Shown here: piece by piece, positions 1-5,300 of the stretch
How positions within the stretch are numbered: position 1 is the stretch's first letter
Layout of the letters: every line of letters begins with the position of its first letter
NCBI GenBank assembly: GCA_938036745.1
Contig: CALHWG010000081.1
Span: 1 to 8,920 of the forward strand
Direction: 5' to 3'
Length of the DNA: 8,920 nt
Origin: an uncultured bacterium
GTDB taxonomy: Bacteria > Patescibacteriota > Saccharimonadia > Saccharimonadales > Saccharimonadaceae
The notes under the pieces: generated by a model
The model's input: the letters and a program-made list of their open reading frames with translations, nothing else
Database searches by the model: none
Told to the model about the DNA's origin: nothing
Translations under genes and position numbers: made by a program

Positions 1-32
1 AACAGTATAAAATTTACAAGAAGGTTGATCAT
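1..32 (-). CDS. 5' end of an unidentified gene, cut by the window edge
   Basis: Reading leftwards from an ATG at 32-30, the first ten codons give M-I-N-L-L-V-N-F-I-L before the window ends. The start is hydrophobic, as at the beginning of a membrane protein or signal anchor, but ten residues cannot identify a family. Support for a real start comes from a purine-rich GAGGGG at 46-41, eight bases upstream, and from a well-formed minus-strand promoter at 98-126. It lies downstream of the tRNA-Val terminator on the same strand, so it is probably a separate transcription unit. The function is unknown. Confidence 0.5.
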   Translation of the reverse strand, partial: MINLLVNFIL

Positions 33-97
33 TTTTTCAACCCCTCACTTTCATAAATATTTTCCAGTCCAGTATAGAAAGGTACTAGAATACTTAT

Positions 98-126
98 ATA
101 ATAACATAAAAAGCTAAAAAAGTCAA
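98..126 (-). promoter_or_regulatory. Sigma-70-type promoter for the left-edge gene
   Basis: On the minus strand a -35 box TTGACT (126-121) and a -10 box TATTAT (103-98) are separated by exactly 17 bases. The base triplet before the -10 is TGT, an extended -10. The predicted start is near 91, leaving a leader of roughly 60 nt before the ATG at 32. It sits just after the tRNA-Val terminator. Confidence 0.65.
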
Positions 127-140
127 TGAGTTAAGATTTC

Positions 141-175
141 GAAAAAAAGAAAAAGCTCCAGAATTGAAGCTTTTT
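141..175 (-). terminator. Intrinsic terminator of tRNA-Val
   Basis: Positions 150-159 and 166-175 form a 10-bp stem (one G-T pair) around a 6-nt loop at 160-165. Read on the minus strand the stem is followed by CTTTTTTTC at 149-141, a good U-tract. It lies 15 bases past the CCA end of the tRNA, which suits termination of the tRNA transcript. Confidence 0.8.
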
Positions 176-189
176 GATATAATTTCAAT

Positions 190-266
190 TGGTGGGTGAT
201 TAGGGACTCGAACCCCAGACCCTCTCGGTGTAAACGAGATGCTCTAGCCAACTGAGCTAATCACCC
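190..266 (-). tRNA. tRNA-Val (anticodon UAC)
   Basis: The minus strand folds as a complete tRNA. The acceptor stem GGGTGAT (266-260) pairs with ATCACCC (200-194), followed by discriminator A and an encoded CCA (192-190). The anticodon loop TTTACAC (234-228) is closed by a TCTCG/CGAGA stem and presents TAC at 232-230, which reads valine GUA and probably GUG by wobble. The D-arm contains AGCTCAGTTGGCTAGAGC and the T-loop is TTCGAGT. A promoter ends 12 bases upstream and a terminator follows directly, so this is a single-gene unit. Confidence 0.97.
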
Positions 267-277
267 GAACAATTACT

Positions 278-306
278 ATTCTAGCAGACTTTTTTTGTAA
301 AGTCAA
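278..306 (-). promoter_or_regulatory. Promoter of tRNA-Val
   Basis: The minus strand has TTGACT (306-301), a 17-base spacer and TAGAAT (283-278), preceded by TGC (extended -10). The predicted start near 271 is about five bases before the mature tRNA 5' end at 266, so the primary transcript would need only a short 5' trim. Confidence 0.85.
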
Positions 307-322
307 CAACTTTTTTCATTTT

Positions 323-373
323 TTGAAAAAATATTAAAGTTATGTTAAGATTATCTAGATGAATGTGTATAAT
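323..373 (+). promoter_or_regulatory. Two overlapping promoters of the HIT gene
   Basis: Upstream promoter: TTGAAA (323-328), 17 bases, TAAGAT (346-351), with TGT before the -10. Downstream promoter: TTAAGA (345-350), 17 bases, consensus TATAAT (368-373). The -35 of the second overlaps the -10 of the first. A transcript from the downstream site would start near 380 and lose the AAAGG at 376-380, the only ribosome-binding-like sequence; one from the upstream site, near 358, keeps it. Confidence 0.6.
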
Positions 374-393
374 CGAAAGGTAAAATAAAAATA

Positions 394-843
394 ATGGATA
401 CGCGAAAACCTAATGGGGTTGGTAAAAAATATGAAAAATACGCAGAAAATAAAAAACACGAGGGCGAAGACTATAATTTTTACGACAGAGTGATGCGCGA
501 CGACTCGGTTATAGAGAAATTTGAACATTTTGCACTGGTTGAAAACTTATTTCCGTATCAGATTTGGGACGGCTTTGAGGTTGAGAAGCATCTGCTCCTA
601 ATTCCGAAGAAATTTACAGATACAATTAGTAATTTTTCGCAAACAGAAAAAGAAGAGTATTTTGAAATTTTGTCAAAATATGAAGCTCAGGGTTTTTCAA
701 TTTACGCTCGTGCGGCACAAAATGTTCGAAAAACTGTTAAACATCAACATACGCATTTGATAATTTTAAATTATAATCGGCGAGTGCGTTGGCTATTTAA
801 TATTGCGAATAAAATTCTTTGGTGGCGTAATTTCTCTAAATAG
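394..843 (+). CDS. HIT (histidine triad) family protein
   Basis: The 149-residue protein carries a histidine triad H117-Q-H119-T-H121 near its C-terminus, preceded by a typical HIT core: an ALVEN-x-FPY strand at about 47-55 and HLLLIPKKF at about 66-74. HIT proteins bind nucleotides and hydrolyse or transfer nucleoside monophosphates from substrates such as dinucleoside polyphosphates or AMP-phosphoramidates, with the middle histidine as nucleophile. The residues between the histidines (Q, T) are polar, whereas classic HIT motifs have hydrophobic ones, so the substrate is uncertain. The N-terminal 30 residues are highly charged, and the tail (about 128-149) is rich in Arg/Lys and Trp/Phe, suggesting a membrane- or nucleic-acid-binding helix. 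The ATG at 394 has AAAGG 13 bases upstream, rather far. It is probably cytosolic. Confidence 0.8.
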   Translation: MDTRKPNGVGKKYEKYAENKKHEGEDYNFYDRVMRDDSVIEKFEHFALVENLFPYQIWDGFEVEKHLLLIPKKFTDTISNFSQTEKEEYFEILSKYEAQGFSIYARAAQNVRKTVKHQHTHLIILNYNRRVRWLFNIANKILWWRNFSK

Positions 844-848
844 TTTAG

Positions 849-877
849 TTGATTTTTAGCGAAAAAAATGGTAGAAT
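849..877 (+). promoter_or_regulatory. Promoter of typA
   Basis: TTGATT (849-854), 17 bases, TAGAAT (872-877), preceded by TGG (extended -10). The start is predicted near 884, giving a leader of about 32 nt that contains AGAGAG (905-910) as the ribosome-binding site. No terminator is visible between the HIT gene and typA, so readthrough from upstream is also possible. Confidence 0.75.
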
Positions 878-915
878 ATTTAAAGTTTTATAATAATTTT
901 TAATAGAGAGAAAAT

Positions 916-2742
916 ATGAAATCAGAAAATATTCGAAATGTAGCGATTATTGCTCACGTTGACCACGGAAAAACAACTTTGGTTGATGGTCTTTTGAAAC
1001 AGAGTAATACTTTTCGTGAAAATCAGGCTGAAATGAGCCAAACACTTTTGATGGATTCGGGCGATCAAGAATCAGAGCGCGGAATTACAATTACCGCAAA
1101 ACAGACATCAATTTATCATGGTGATTATAAAATTAATATTATTGATACTCCGGGGCATGCCGATTTTTCTGGCGAGGTTGAACGCACGCTAAATATGGCG
1201 GATGGTGTGATTTTGGTGGTGGATGCTCAAGAAGGCCCAATGCCTCAAACGAAATTTGTGCTTTCGAAAGCTCTTGAGCTTGGTTTGAAGCCGATTGTGG
1301 TAGTGAATAAAATTGATAAGCCGGCTCGCAGAATTACAGAAGTGAATGATGAGGTTTCAGACTTATTTTTGGAACTTGCTACGAATGATGATCAGTTGCT
1401 GTATCCAACCTATTATGCAATTGGGCGCGATGGTAAAGCGTGGCCTGAAGTGCCAGAAAATCCTGAGGCGGATGCAAATTTCGAGCCGATTTTTGATGCG
1501 ATTATTAATGAAATTCCTGCGCCAAAAGTTGAGCTTGAGGGTGATTTTCAGTTACTTGTAACTTCTTTGACTTACGATAATTTCTTAGGAAAATATGCGA
1601 TTGGGCGAATTTCACGCGGAAAAGTGAAATCTGGCGAACAAATTGCGCTAATTAAGAGAGATGGTATGGTTAAAAAAGCTAAAATTGATAAACTCTTTGC
1701 ATACCGTGGTTTGAACCGTGAGGAAATTCAAGAAGCCTTTGCTGGAGATATTGTAGCGATCACAGGTGTTTCTGAAGCTGAAATTGGTGAAACTTTGGCT
1801 GATGCAAACAATCCTGAGGCTTTGCCAACAATTGAGGTTGAAAAGCCAACTCTTTCGATGTATCTTGGCCCAAACACCAGCCCAATGAAAGGTCGTGAAG
1901 GTGAGTTTACAACTTCACGCCAAATTGGCGATCGACTAAAGAAAGAGCTCGAAACAAATGTTTCACTACAAGTTGAAGAAAGTGGAATTGGTTTTATTAT
2001 TTCAGGTCGTGGTGAACTCCACCTTTCTGTTTTGATTGAAACCTTGCGCCGTGAGGGCTTTGAGTTTGAAGTTGGTCGCCCGCAAGTGGTTACAATTCAA
2101 GAAGATGGTATCGAAAAAGAGCCAGTTGAAGAATTGATTATTGAAATTGCGCCCGAATTTGTTGGTGCGGTGAGCCAAGAAATGGGGGCTCGCCGAGCTG
2201 AAATGCGTGCTCAAGAAAGCCTACCAACAGGAGCTACTCGCTTAACTTATATTATTACAACGCGCGCTATGATTGGTCTTCGAAATCTAATGCTAACTGC
2301 TACAAAAGGCACGATCATTATGAATAGCTTGCCGTATGGTTATCGAGAGATGGGAGCTAAAATTCCTTCAAGTCGAAACGGTGTATTAATCGCTTTCGAA
2401 AAAGGAGTATCAACACCTTATGCACTTCAAAGCGCAGAGAGCCGTGGCGAATTATTTATTGGTCCGGGAACTGAAGTTTATGCCGGAATGATTGTTGGTT
2501 TGAATAATCGCCAAGAAGACCTTGAAATTAATGTTGTGAAAGAAAAACACCTCACGAATATGCGTTCAAAATCTTCTGATGGCGCAGTTCAATTAACGCC
2601 ATATACAGATTTAAGCCTTGAACAGTGTATTGATTTTATTGAGGATGATGAACTTCTTGAAGTTACACCGCAGAATTTGCGTCTTCGAAAGCGCTATCTC
2701 GACTCAAATGAGCGCAAACGAATGGCAAAATCTACTAAATAA
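916..2742 (+). CDS. typA: Ribosome-associated translational GTPase TypA/BipA
   Basis: The 608 residues match the usual TypA length (about 600-615). TypA binds the ribosome in the same place as EF-G and aids 50S assembly and growth under stress. Visible GTPase motifs are the P-loop AHVDHGKT (13-20), switch I RGITITAK (55-62), DTPG (77-80) and NKID (131-134). They are followed by a beta-barrel domain II (about 207-300), an EF-G-like domain with SGRGELHL (363-370), a domain V with TGATRLTY (438-445), and the TypA-specific C-terminal domain ending in [13 protein letters not shown] (583-595). The G5 position, usually YASAL, reads YAIGRDGKA (167-175). The ATG at 916 is preceded by AGAGAG. The gene has its own promoter and ends at a bidirectional terminator. 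Confidence 0.97.
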   Translation: MKSENIRNVAIIAHVDHGKTTLVDGLLKQSNTFRENQAEMSQTLLMDSGDQESERGITITAKQTSIYHGDYKINIIDTPGHADFSGEVERTLNMADGVILVVDAQEGPMPQTKFVLSKALELGLKPIVVVNKIDKPARRITEVNDEVSDLFLELATNDDQLLYPTYYAIGRDGKAWPEVPENPEADANFEPIFDAIINEIPAPKVELEGDFQLLVTSLTYDNFLGKYAIGRISRGKVKSGEQIALIKRDGMVKKAKIDKLFAYRGLNREEIQEAFAGDIVAITGVSEAEIGETLADANNPEALPTIEVEKPTLSMYLGPNTSPMKGREGEFTTSRQIGDRLKKELETNVSLQVEESGIGFIISGRGELHLSVLIETLRREGFEFEVGRPQVVTIQEDGIEKEPVEELIIEIAPEFVGAVSQEMGARRAEMRAQESLPTGATRLTYIITTRAMIGLRNLMLTATKGTIIMNSLPYGYREMGAKIPSSRNGVLIAFEKGVSTPYALQSAESRGELFIGPGTEVYAGMIVGLNNRQEDLEINVVKEKHLTNMRSKSSDGAVQLTPYTDLSLEQCIDFIEDDELLEVTPQNLRLRKRYLDSNERKRMAKSTK

Positions 2743-2770
2743 TAACGCTTGACAATTTACTAAAATATTT

Positions 2771-2803
2771 AAAAATCGCCCCAAGGACAGCGGGCGATTT
2801 TTT
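2771..2803. terminator. Bidirectional intrinsic terminator after typA
   Basis: An 11-bp perfect stem (2771-2781 with 2792-2802, core AATCGCCC/GGGCGATT) encloses a 10-nt loop. On the plus strand it ends in six T's and serves typA. On the minus strand it ends in TTTTTAAATATTTT and serves the small unit starting near 2956. Confidence 0.88.
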
Positions 2804-2822
2804 AGGTTTTTGAAAGTCTTAA

Positions 2823-2897
2823 TTATTTTTCGCGACTTGTTCGAACGTTCACTGAATAAGATTCTTCAGATTGGTTTACTCGAATAACTTTAAACAA
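2823..2897 (-). CDS. Putative 24-residue small protein (TTG start)
   Basis: This short frame encodes 24 residues, M-F-K-V-I-R-V-N-Q-S-E-E-S-Y-S-V-N-V-R-T-S-R-E-K, then TAA. The TTG start is chosen because AAGGA lies six bases upstream (2908-2904), an ideal spacing; an ATT directly before TTG is too close. It sits in a transcript bounded by a perfect consensus promoter (2963-2991) and a strong terminator (2771-2803), about 190 nt in all. The codons fit the neighbourhood (CGA for Arg, GAA, AAA). The composition is soluble, basic and serine-rich with alternating hydrophobic residues, with no signal peptide or membrane segment. A 9-residue upstream frame (ATG at 2919) overlaps its start. I do not recognise a family. 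The transcript could instead be a regulatory RNA. Confidence 0.5.
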   Translation of the reverse strand: MFKVIRVNQSEESYSVNVRTSREK

Positions 2898-2903
2898 AAT
2901 GTT

Positions 2904-2908
2904 TCCTT
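2904..2908 (-). promoter_or_regulatory. Ribosome-binding site deciding the TTG start
   Basis: On the minus strand GAAAGGAAAC (2910-2901) contains AAGGA six bases before the TTG at 2897. It is as strong as the site of pgk in this window and is the main argument that the small frame is translated. Confidence 0.5.
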
Positions 2909-2962
2909 TCTATAATCATTTTTTATTTTGATATTTTTTGTTTTTTGGATGATTATGTTATC

Positions 2963-2991
2963 ATTATAGCACAAAATTATTTATATGTCAA
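2963..2991 (-). promoter_or_regulatory. Perfect consensus promoter of the small minus-strand unit
   Basis: TTGACA (2991-2986), 17 bases, TATAAT (2968-2963), with TGC before the -10: both boxes match consensus exactly, the strongest promoter in the window. The predicted start is near 2956, giving an A-rich leader of about 58 nt before the TTG at 2897. Confidence 0.82.
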
Positions 2992-3101
2992 TAGTTTTAT
3001 TGCTTAATTGGTGTAATATATTTTATAGAATTGGGTATGGCTGGAATAGAGTTTTGCTATTTTTTAGTAATATAAAATATATAGCCTATGTAATAAAATA
3101 G
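2992..3101. other. AT-rich spacer with no supported feature
   Basis: Between the minus-strand promoter and the pgk promoter lie about 110 very AT-rich bases. A weak 5-bp hairpin followed by T's (3045-3065) and a 12-codon frame without a ribosome-binding site are present, but neither is convincing. Confidence 0.5.
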
Positions 3102-3130
3102 TTGAATAATTAATGAGTTTATGTTAAAAT
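3102..3130 (+). promoter_or_regulatory. Promoter of pgk
   Basis: TTGAAT (3102-3107), 17 bases, TAAAAT (3125-3130), preceded by TGT (extended -10). The predicted start near 3137 leaves a leader of about 28 nt containing the ribosome-binding site AAAAAGGA (3152-3159). Confidence 0.75.
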
Positions 3131-3164
3131 TGTGTAAAATATTTTCAAAATAAAAAGGAACAAA

Positions 3165-4481
3165 ATGTTTAGCAAAAAAACTATAAATGACGTTGATGTG
3201 CAAGGAAAAGTAATTTTACTTCGTGCAGATTATAATGTACCTATTGAATATTCAGAAGATGGTTCAGCGAAGATTTTGAATAATTATAGAATTCGGGCGA
3301 GTTTACCGACAATAAAAAATCTGATTGAACGAGGTGTTAAAAAAATAATTATTATTTCGCATATGGGCCGACCAAAATCGGTTGAAGGAATTGCTGATTT
3401 AGGTGAACTTGAACATTTGCCTAATGGAACTCGAAAATATTCTTTGCGGCCAGTTTTTAATAATTTGCGTGAGCTTCTACGGGCTGAAGGCTTAAATTTT
3501 CCTATGAATTTTCACACTACTCCAATCTTTCCGCGAACACGATATTCGGTTTCAATGAAAGATGCCAATGATGATTATAAGATTGAAATGTTAGAGAATT
3601 TGCGTTTTTCGAAGGCTGAAAAAAATAATTTACCAGAATTTGCGGAAGCGTTAGCACAGGTTACTGGTGCGGACTTATTTGTGCAAGATGGTTTTGGCGT
3701 TATCCATCGTGAGCATACCTCAACTAGTGAAATTGCCAAAAAAATGCCAAGCGTAGCTGGTTTATTGCTTAAAAAAGAATACTCGACGATCTTGCAAGCT
3801 TTTAAGAACCCCGAAAGACCATTTGTGGCGGTAATGGGTGGTGCGAAAATATCTGATAAACTACCGTTAATTGAGAAATTTATTGAGCAAGCTGATAAAA
3901 TTATCGTAGCTGGAGCTATGGCGAACACTTTTTTAAAATATTTAAATGTTAAAGTTGGAAAAAGCCGAATTGAAGATGGCCAAAATGAGATTATTGAACA
4001 GATTTTTGAACTTGCGGAGCGAAAAGTTGGGTTTAATAGTTTGCGAAGTTTCATAATTTTGCCAGAAGATGTCGCTGTGGCGAGTGAGTTTTCGAAAAAT
4101 GCTGAGAGAATCGAAAAGCCTGTTACGGCGGTTTTAGAAAACGAGATTATTCTTGATTTAGGAGAAAAATCGATTCAGCGAATTGAAAATGAAATTTTAA
4201 ATGCAAAAATGATAGTTTGGAATGGAACAATTGGCTATGCTGAGTTTGAGAATTTTGCAAAAGGCTCTTCTCAAACTTGTTCTGCAATTTCGAAAGCTAC
4301 AAAAAATGGTGCAAAATCAATAGTTGGTGGTGGCGACACCTCGGCTTTCGTTTTGGATTGGTCGAGTCAAAATGCGGAAAATTCAGATTTTTCATTAATT
4401 TCAACTGGCGGTGGCGCAGCTCTTGAATTGATGAGCGGTGAAATTTTACCAGGATTTGAAGTTCTAGAAAATAAAACATAA
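3165..4481 (+). CDS. pgk: Phosphoglycerate kinase
   Basis: This cytosolic enzyme transfers phosphate from 1,3-bisphosphoglycerate to ADP, an ATP-making step of glycolysis. The 438 residues are longer than the usual 390-420. The signature VILLRADYNVP (16-26) contains R20, D22 and N24 of the substrate site. It is followed by SHMGRP (65-70), MLENLRF (142-148), DGFGVIHREHTS (175-186), GGAKISDK (225-232), the hinge region WNGTIGYAE (352-360, usually WNGPMGVFE), GGGDTSA (388-394) and STGGGAALE (413-421). The extra length lies in the N-terminal domain, as a charged loop after NVP (about 27-40) and a segment around 110-135. The start ATG has AAGGA five bases upstream. tpiA follows after 41 bases with no terminator between, so the two are probably co-transcribed. 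Confidence 0.97.
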   Translation: MFSKKTINDVDVQGKVILLRADYNVPIEYSEDGSAKILNNYRIRASLPTIKNLIERGVKKIIIISHMGRPKSVEGIADLGELEHLPNGTRKYSLRPVFNNLRELLRAEGLNFPMNFHTTPIFPRTRYSVSMKDANDDYKIEMLENLRFSKAEKNNLPEFAEALAQVTGADLFVQDGFGVIHREHTSTSEIAKKMPSVAGLLLKKEYSTILQAFKNPERPFVAVMGGAKISDKLPLIEKFIEQADKIIVAGAMANTFLKYLNVKVGKSRIEDGQNEIIEQIFELAERKVGFNSLRSFIILPEDVAVASEFSKNAERIEKPVTAVLENEIILDLGEKSIQRIENEILNAKMIVWNGTIGYAEFENFAKGSSQTCSAISKATKNGAKSIVGGGDTSAFVLDWSSQNAENSDFSLISTGGGAALELMSGEILPGFEVLENKT

Positions 4482-4484
4482 GAA

Positions 4485-4513
4485 TTTACAAAAATAAAAT
4501 AAAATGATAAAAT
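4485..4513 (+). promoter_or_regulatory. Promoter of tpiA, predicting a leaderless mRNA
   Basis: TTTACA (4485-4490), 17 bases, TAAAAT (4508-4513), preceded by TGA (extended -10). The -10 ends nine bases before the tpiA ATG at 4523, so transcription would begin near 4520, leaving a leader of about 3 nt. No ribosome-binding site is visible before tpiA. Confidence 0.65.
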
Positions 4514-4522
4514 AAAAGTATT

Positions 4523-5290
4523 ATGGATAAAAAACTTGTTATCGCCAACTGGAAAATGAACTTAAATATGCAGGAATCGAGTATTTTTTTGCATAAATTG
4601 AGTGATAGAATTCAAACTCATCGTGGAATGGAAATTATTCTCGCGCCATCAACTTTCACTCTGCAATCTTTAAGTTTGCAAGTTAATCATAGGCAATTTA
4701 AGTTAGCGGCACAGAATTTTTACTGGCGAGATCACGGAGCTTTTACTGGCGAAATAGCAATTTCACAGCTCCGCGGAATTGTTCAATATGCGTTAGTTGG
4801 CCATTCTGAAAGGCGAAATATTTTTCACGAAACAGATAAAGATATTCGTGCAAAAGTTGCTGCAGCAATTCGAAACGATATTCGGCCAATTTTGTGTATT
4901 GGTGAAACATCTGATGAGCGAAACCATAATGAAACTGATTTAGTTCTAAACGATCAGCTAATTGGCGGGCTTGCAAATGTATCAAGTGAAGATATTACGA
5001 AAGTGATTATTGCGTATGAACCAGTTTGGGCGATCGGAACTGGCGTGAATGCTAACCCTGATGATATTCGAAAAGCGGTAAAAGTTATTCGAAATCAAAT
5101 AAAACAACTTTATGGCGCAAAAACTGCTGAGAATATTCAAGTAGTTTATGGTGGAAGTGTCCAGCCAGAATTTGCAAGAGATTATGCAAATATTAAAGGA
5201 ATAGATGGTTTGCTAATTGGCGGAGCAAGTTTGAACGTTGAAAAATTTGCTAAAATTGCAGAAAAAGTTTTTGAAACAATAAAAAAGTAA
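4523..5290 (+). CDS. tpiA: Triose-phosphate isomerase
   Basis: TpiA interconverts dihydroxyacetone phosphate and glyceraldehyde 3-phosphate in the cytosol. At 255 residues it is the normal size for the TIM barrel. The active site is complete: N9 and K11 in NWKMN (9-13), H94 in VGHSERR (92-98), and E166 in AYEPVWAIGTG (164-174), where loop 6 closes over the substrate. CIGE (125-128), YGGSV (209-213) and LLIGGASL (230-237) form the phosphate-binding end. No Shine-Dalgarno sequence precedes the ATG; a promoter directly upstream suggests a leaderless transcript besides readthrough from pgk. The next gene starts 10 bases after the stop. Six of its 14 arginines use CGA. Confidence 0.97.
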   Translation: MDKKLVIANWKMNLNMQESSIFLHKLSDRIQTHRGMEIILAPSTFTLQSLSLQVNHRQFKLAAQNFYWRDHGAFTGEIAISQLRGIVQYALVGHSERRNIFHETDKDIRAKVAAAIRNDIRPILCIGETSDERNHNETDLVLNDQLIGGLANVSSEDITKVIIAYEPVWAIGTGVNANPDDIRKAVKVIRNQIKQLYGAKTAENIQVVYGGSVQPEFARDYANIKGIDGLLIGGASLNVEKFAKIAEKVFETIKK

Positions 5291-5300
5291 AAGGAAAAAT

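Noticed and set aside
23..42. GGTTGA/TCAACC inverted repeat at the left edge
   Set aside because: It overlaps the start of the left-edge gene and lacks a T-tract; probably incidental, though it could affect initiation.
2749..2777. Perfect TTGACA just after the typA stop as a plus-strand promoter
   Set aside because: No -10 box lies 16-18 bases downstream (the position reads AAAATC) and the site runs directly into the terminator stem.
3000..3029. TTGCTT...TATAGA as a plus-strand promoter divergent to the small minus-strand unit
   Set aside because: Weak matches with an 18-bp spacer and no gene behind it; pgk has a better promoter 100 bases downstream.
3045..3065. AATAG/CTATT hairpin followed by T's as a terminator
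   Set aside because: Only five A/T-rich base pairs, and no gene ends nearby on that strand.
3036..3074. 12-codon frame MAGIEFCYFLVI on the plus strand
   Set aside because: No ribosome-binding site and no promoter; expected by chance in AT-rich DNA.
3575..4054. 159-codon minus-strand frame opposite pgk
   Set aside because: It is the mirror of pgk codons, with no ribosome-binding site or promoter and no recognisable domain; the same applies to the other antisense frames over typA, tpiA, the 427-residue gene and alaS.
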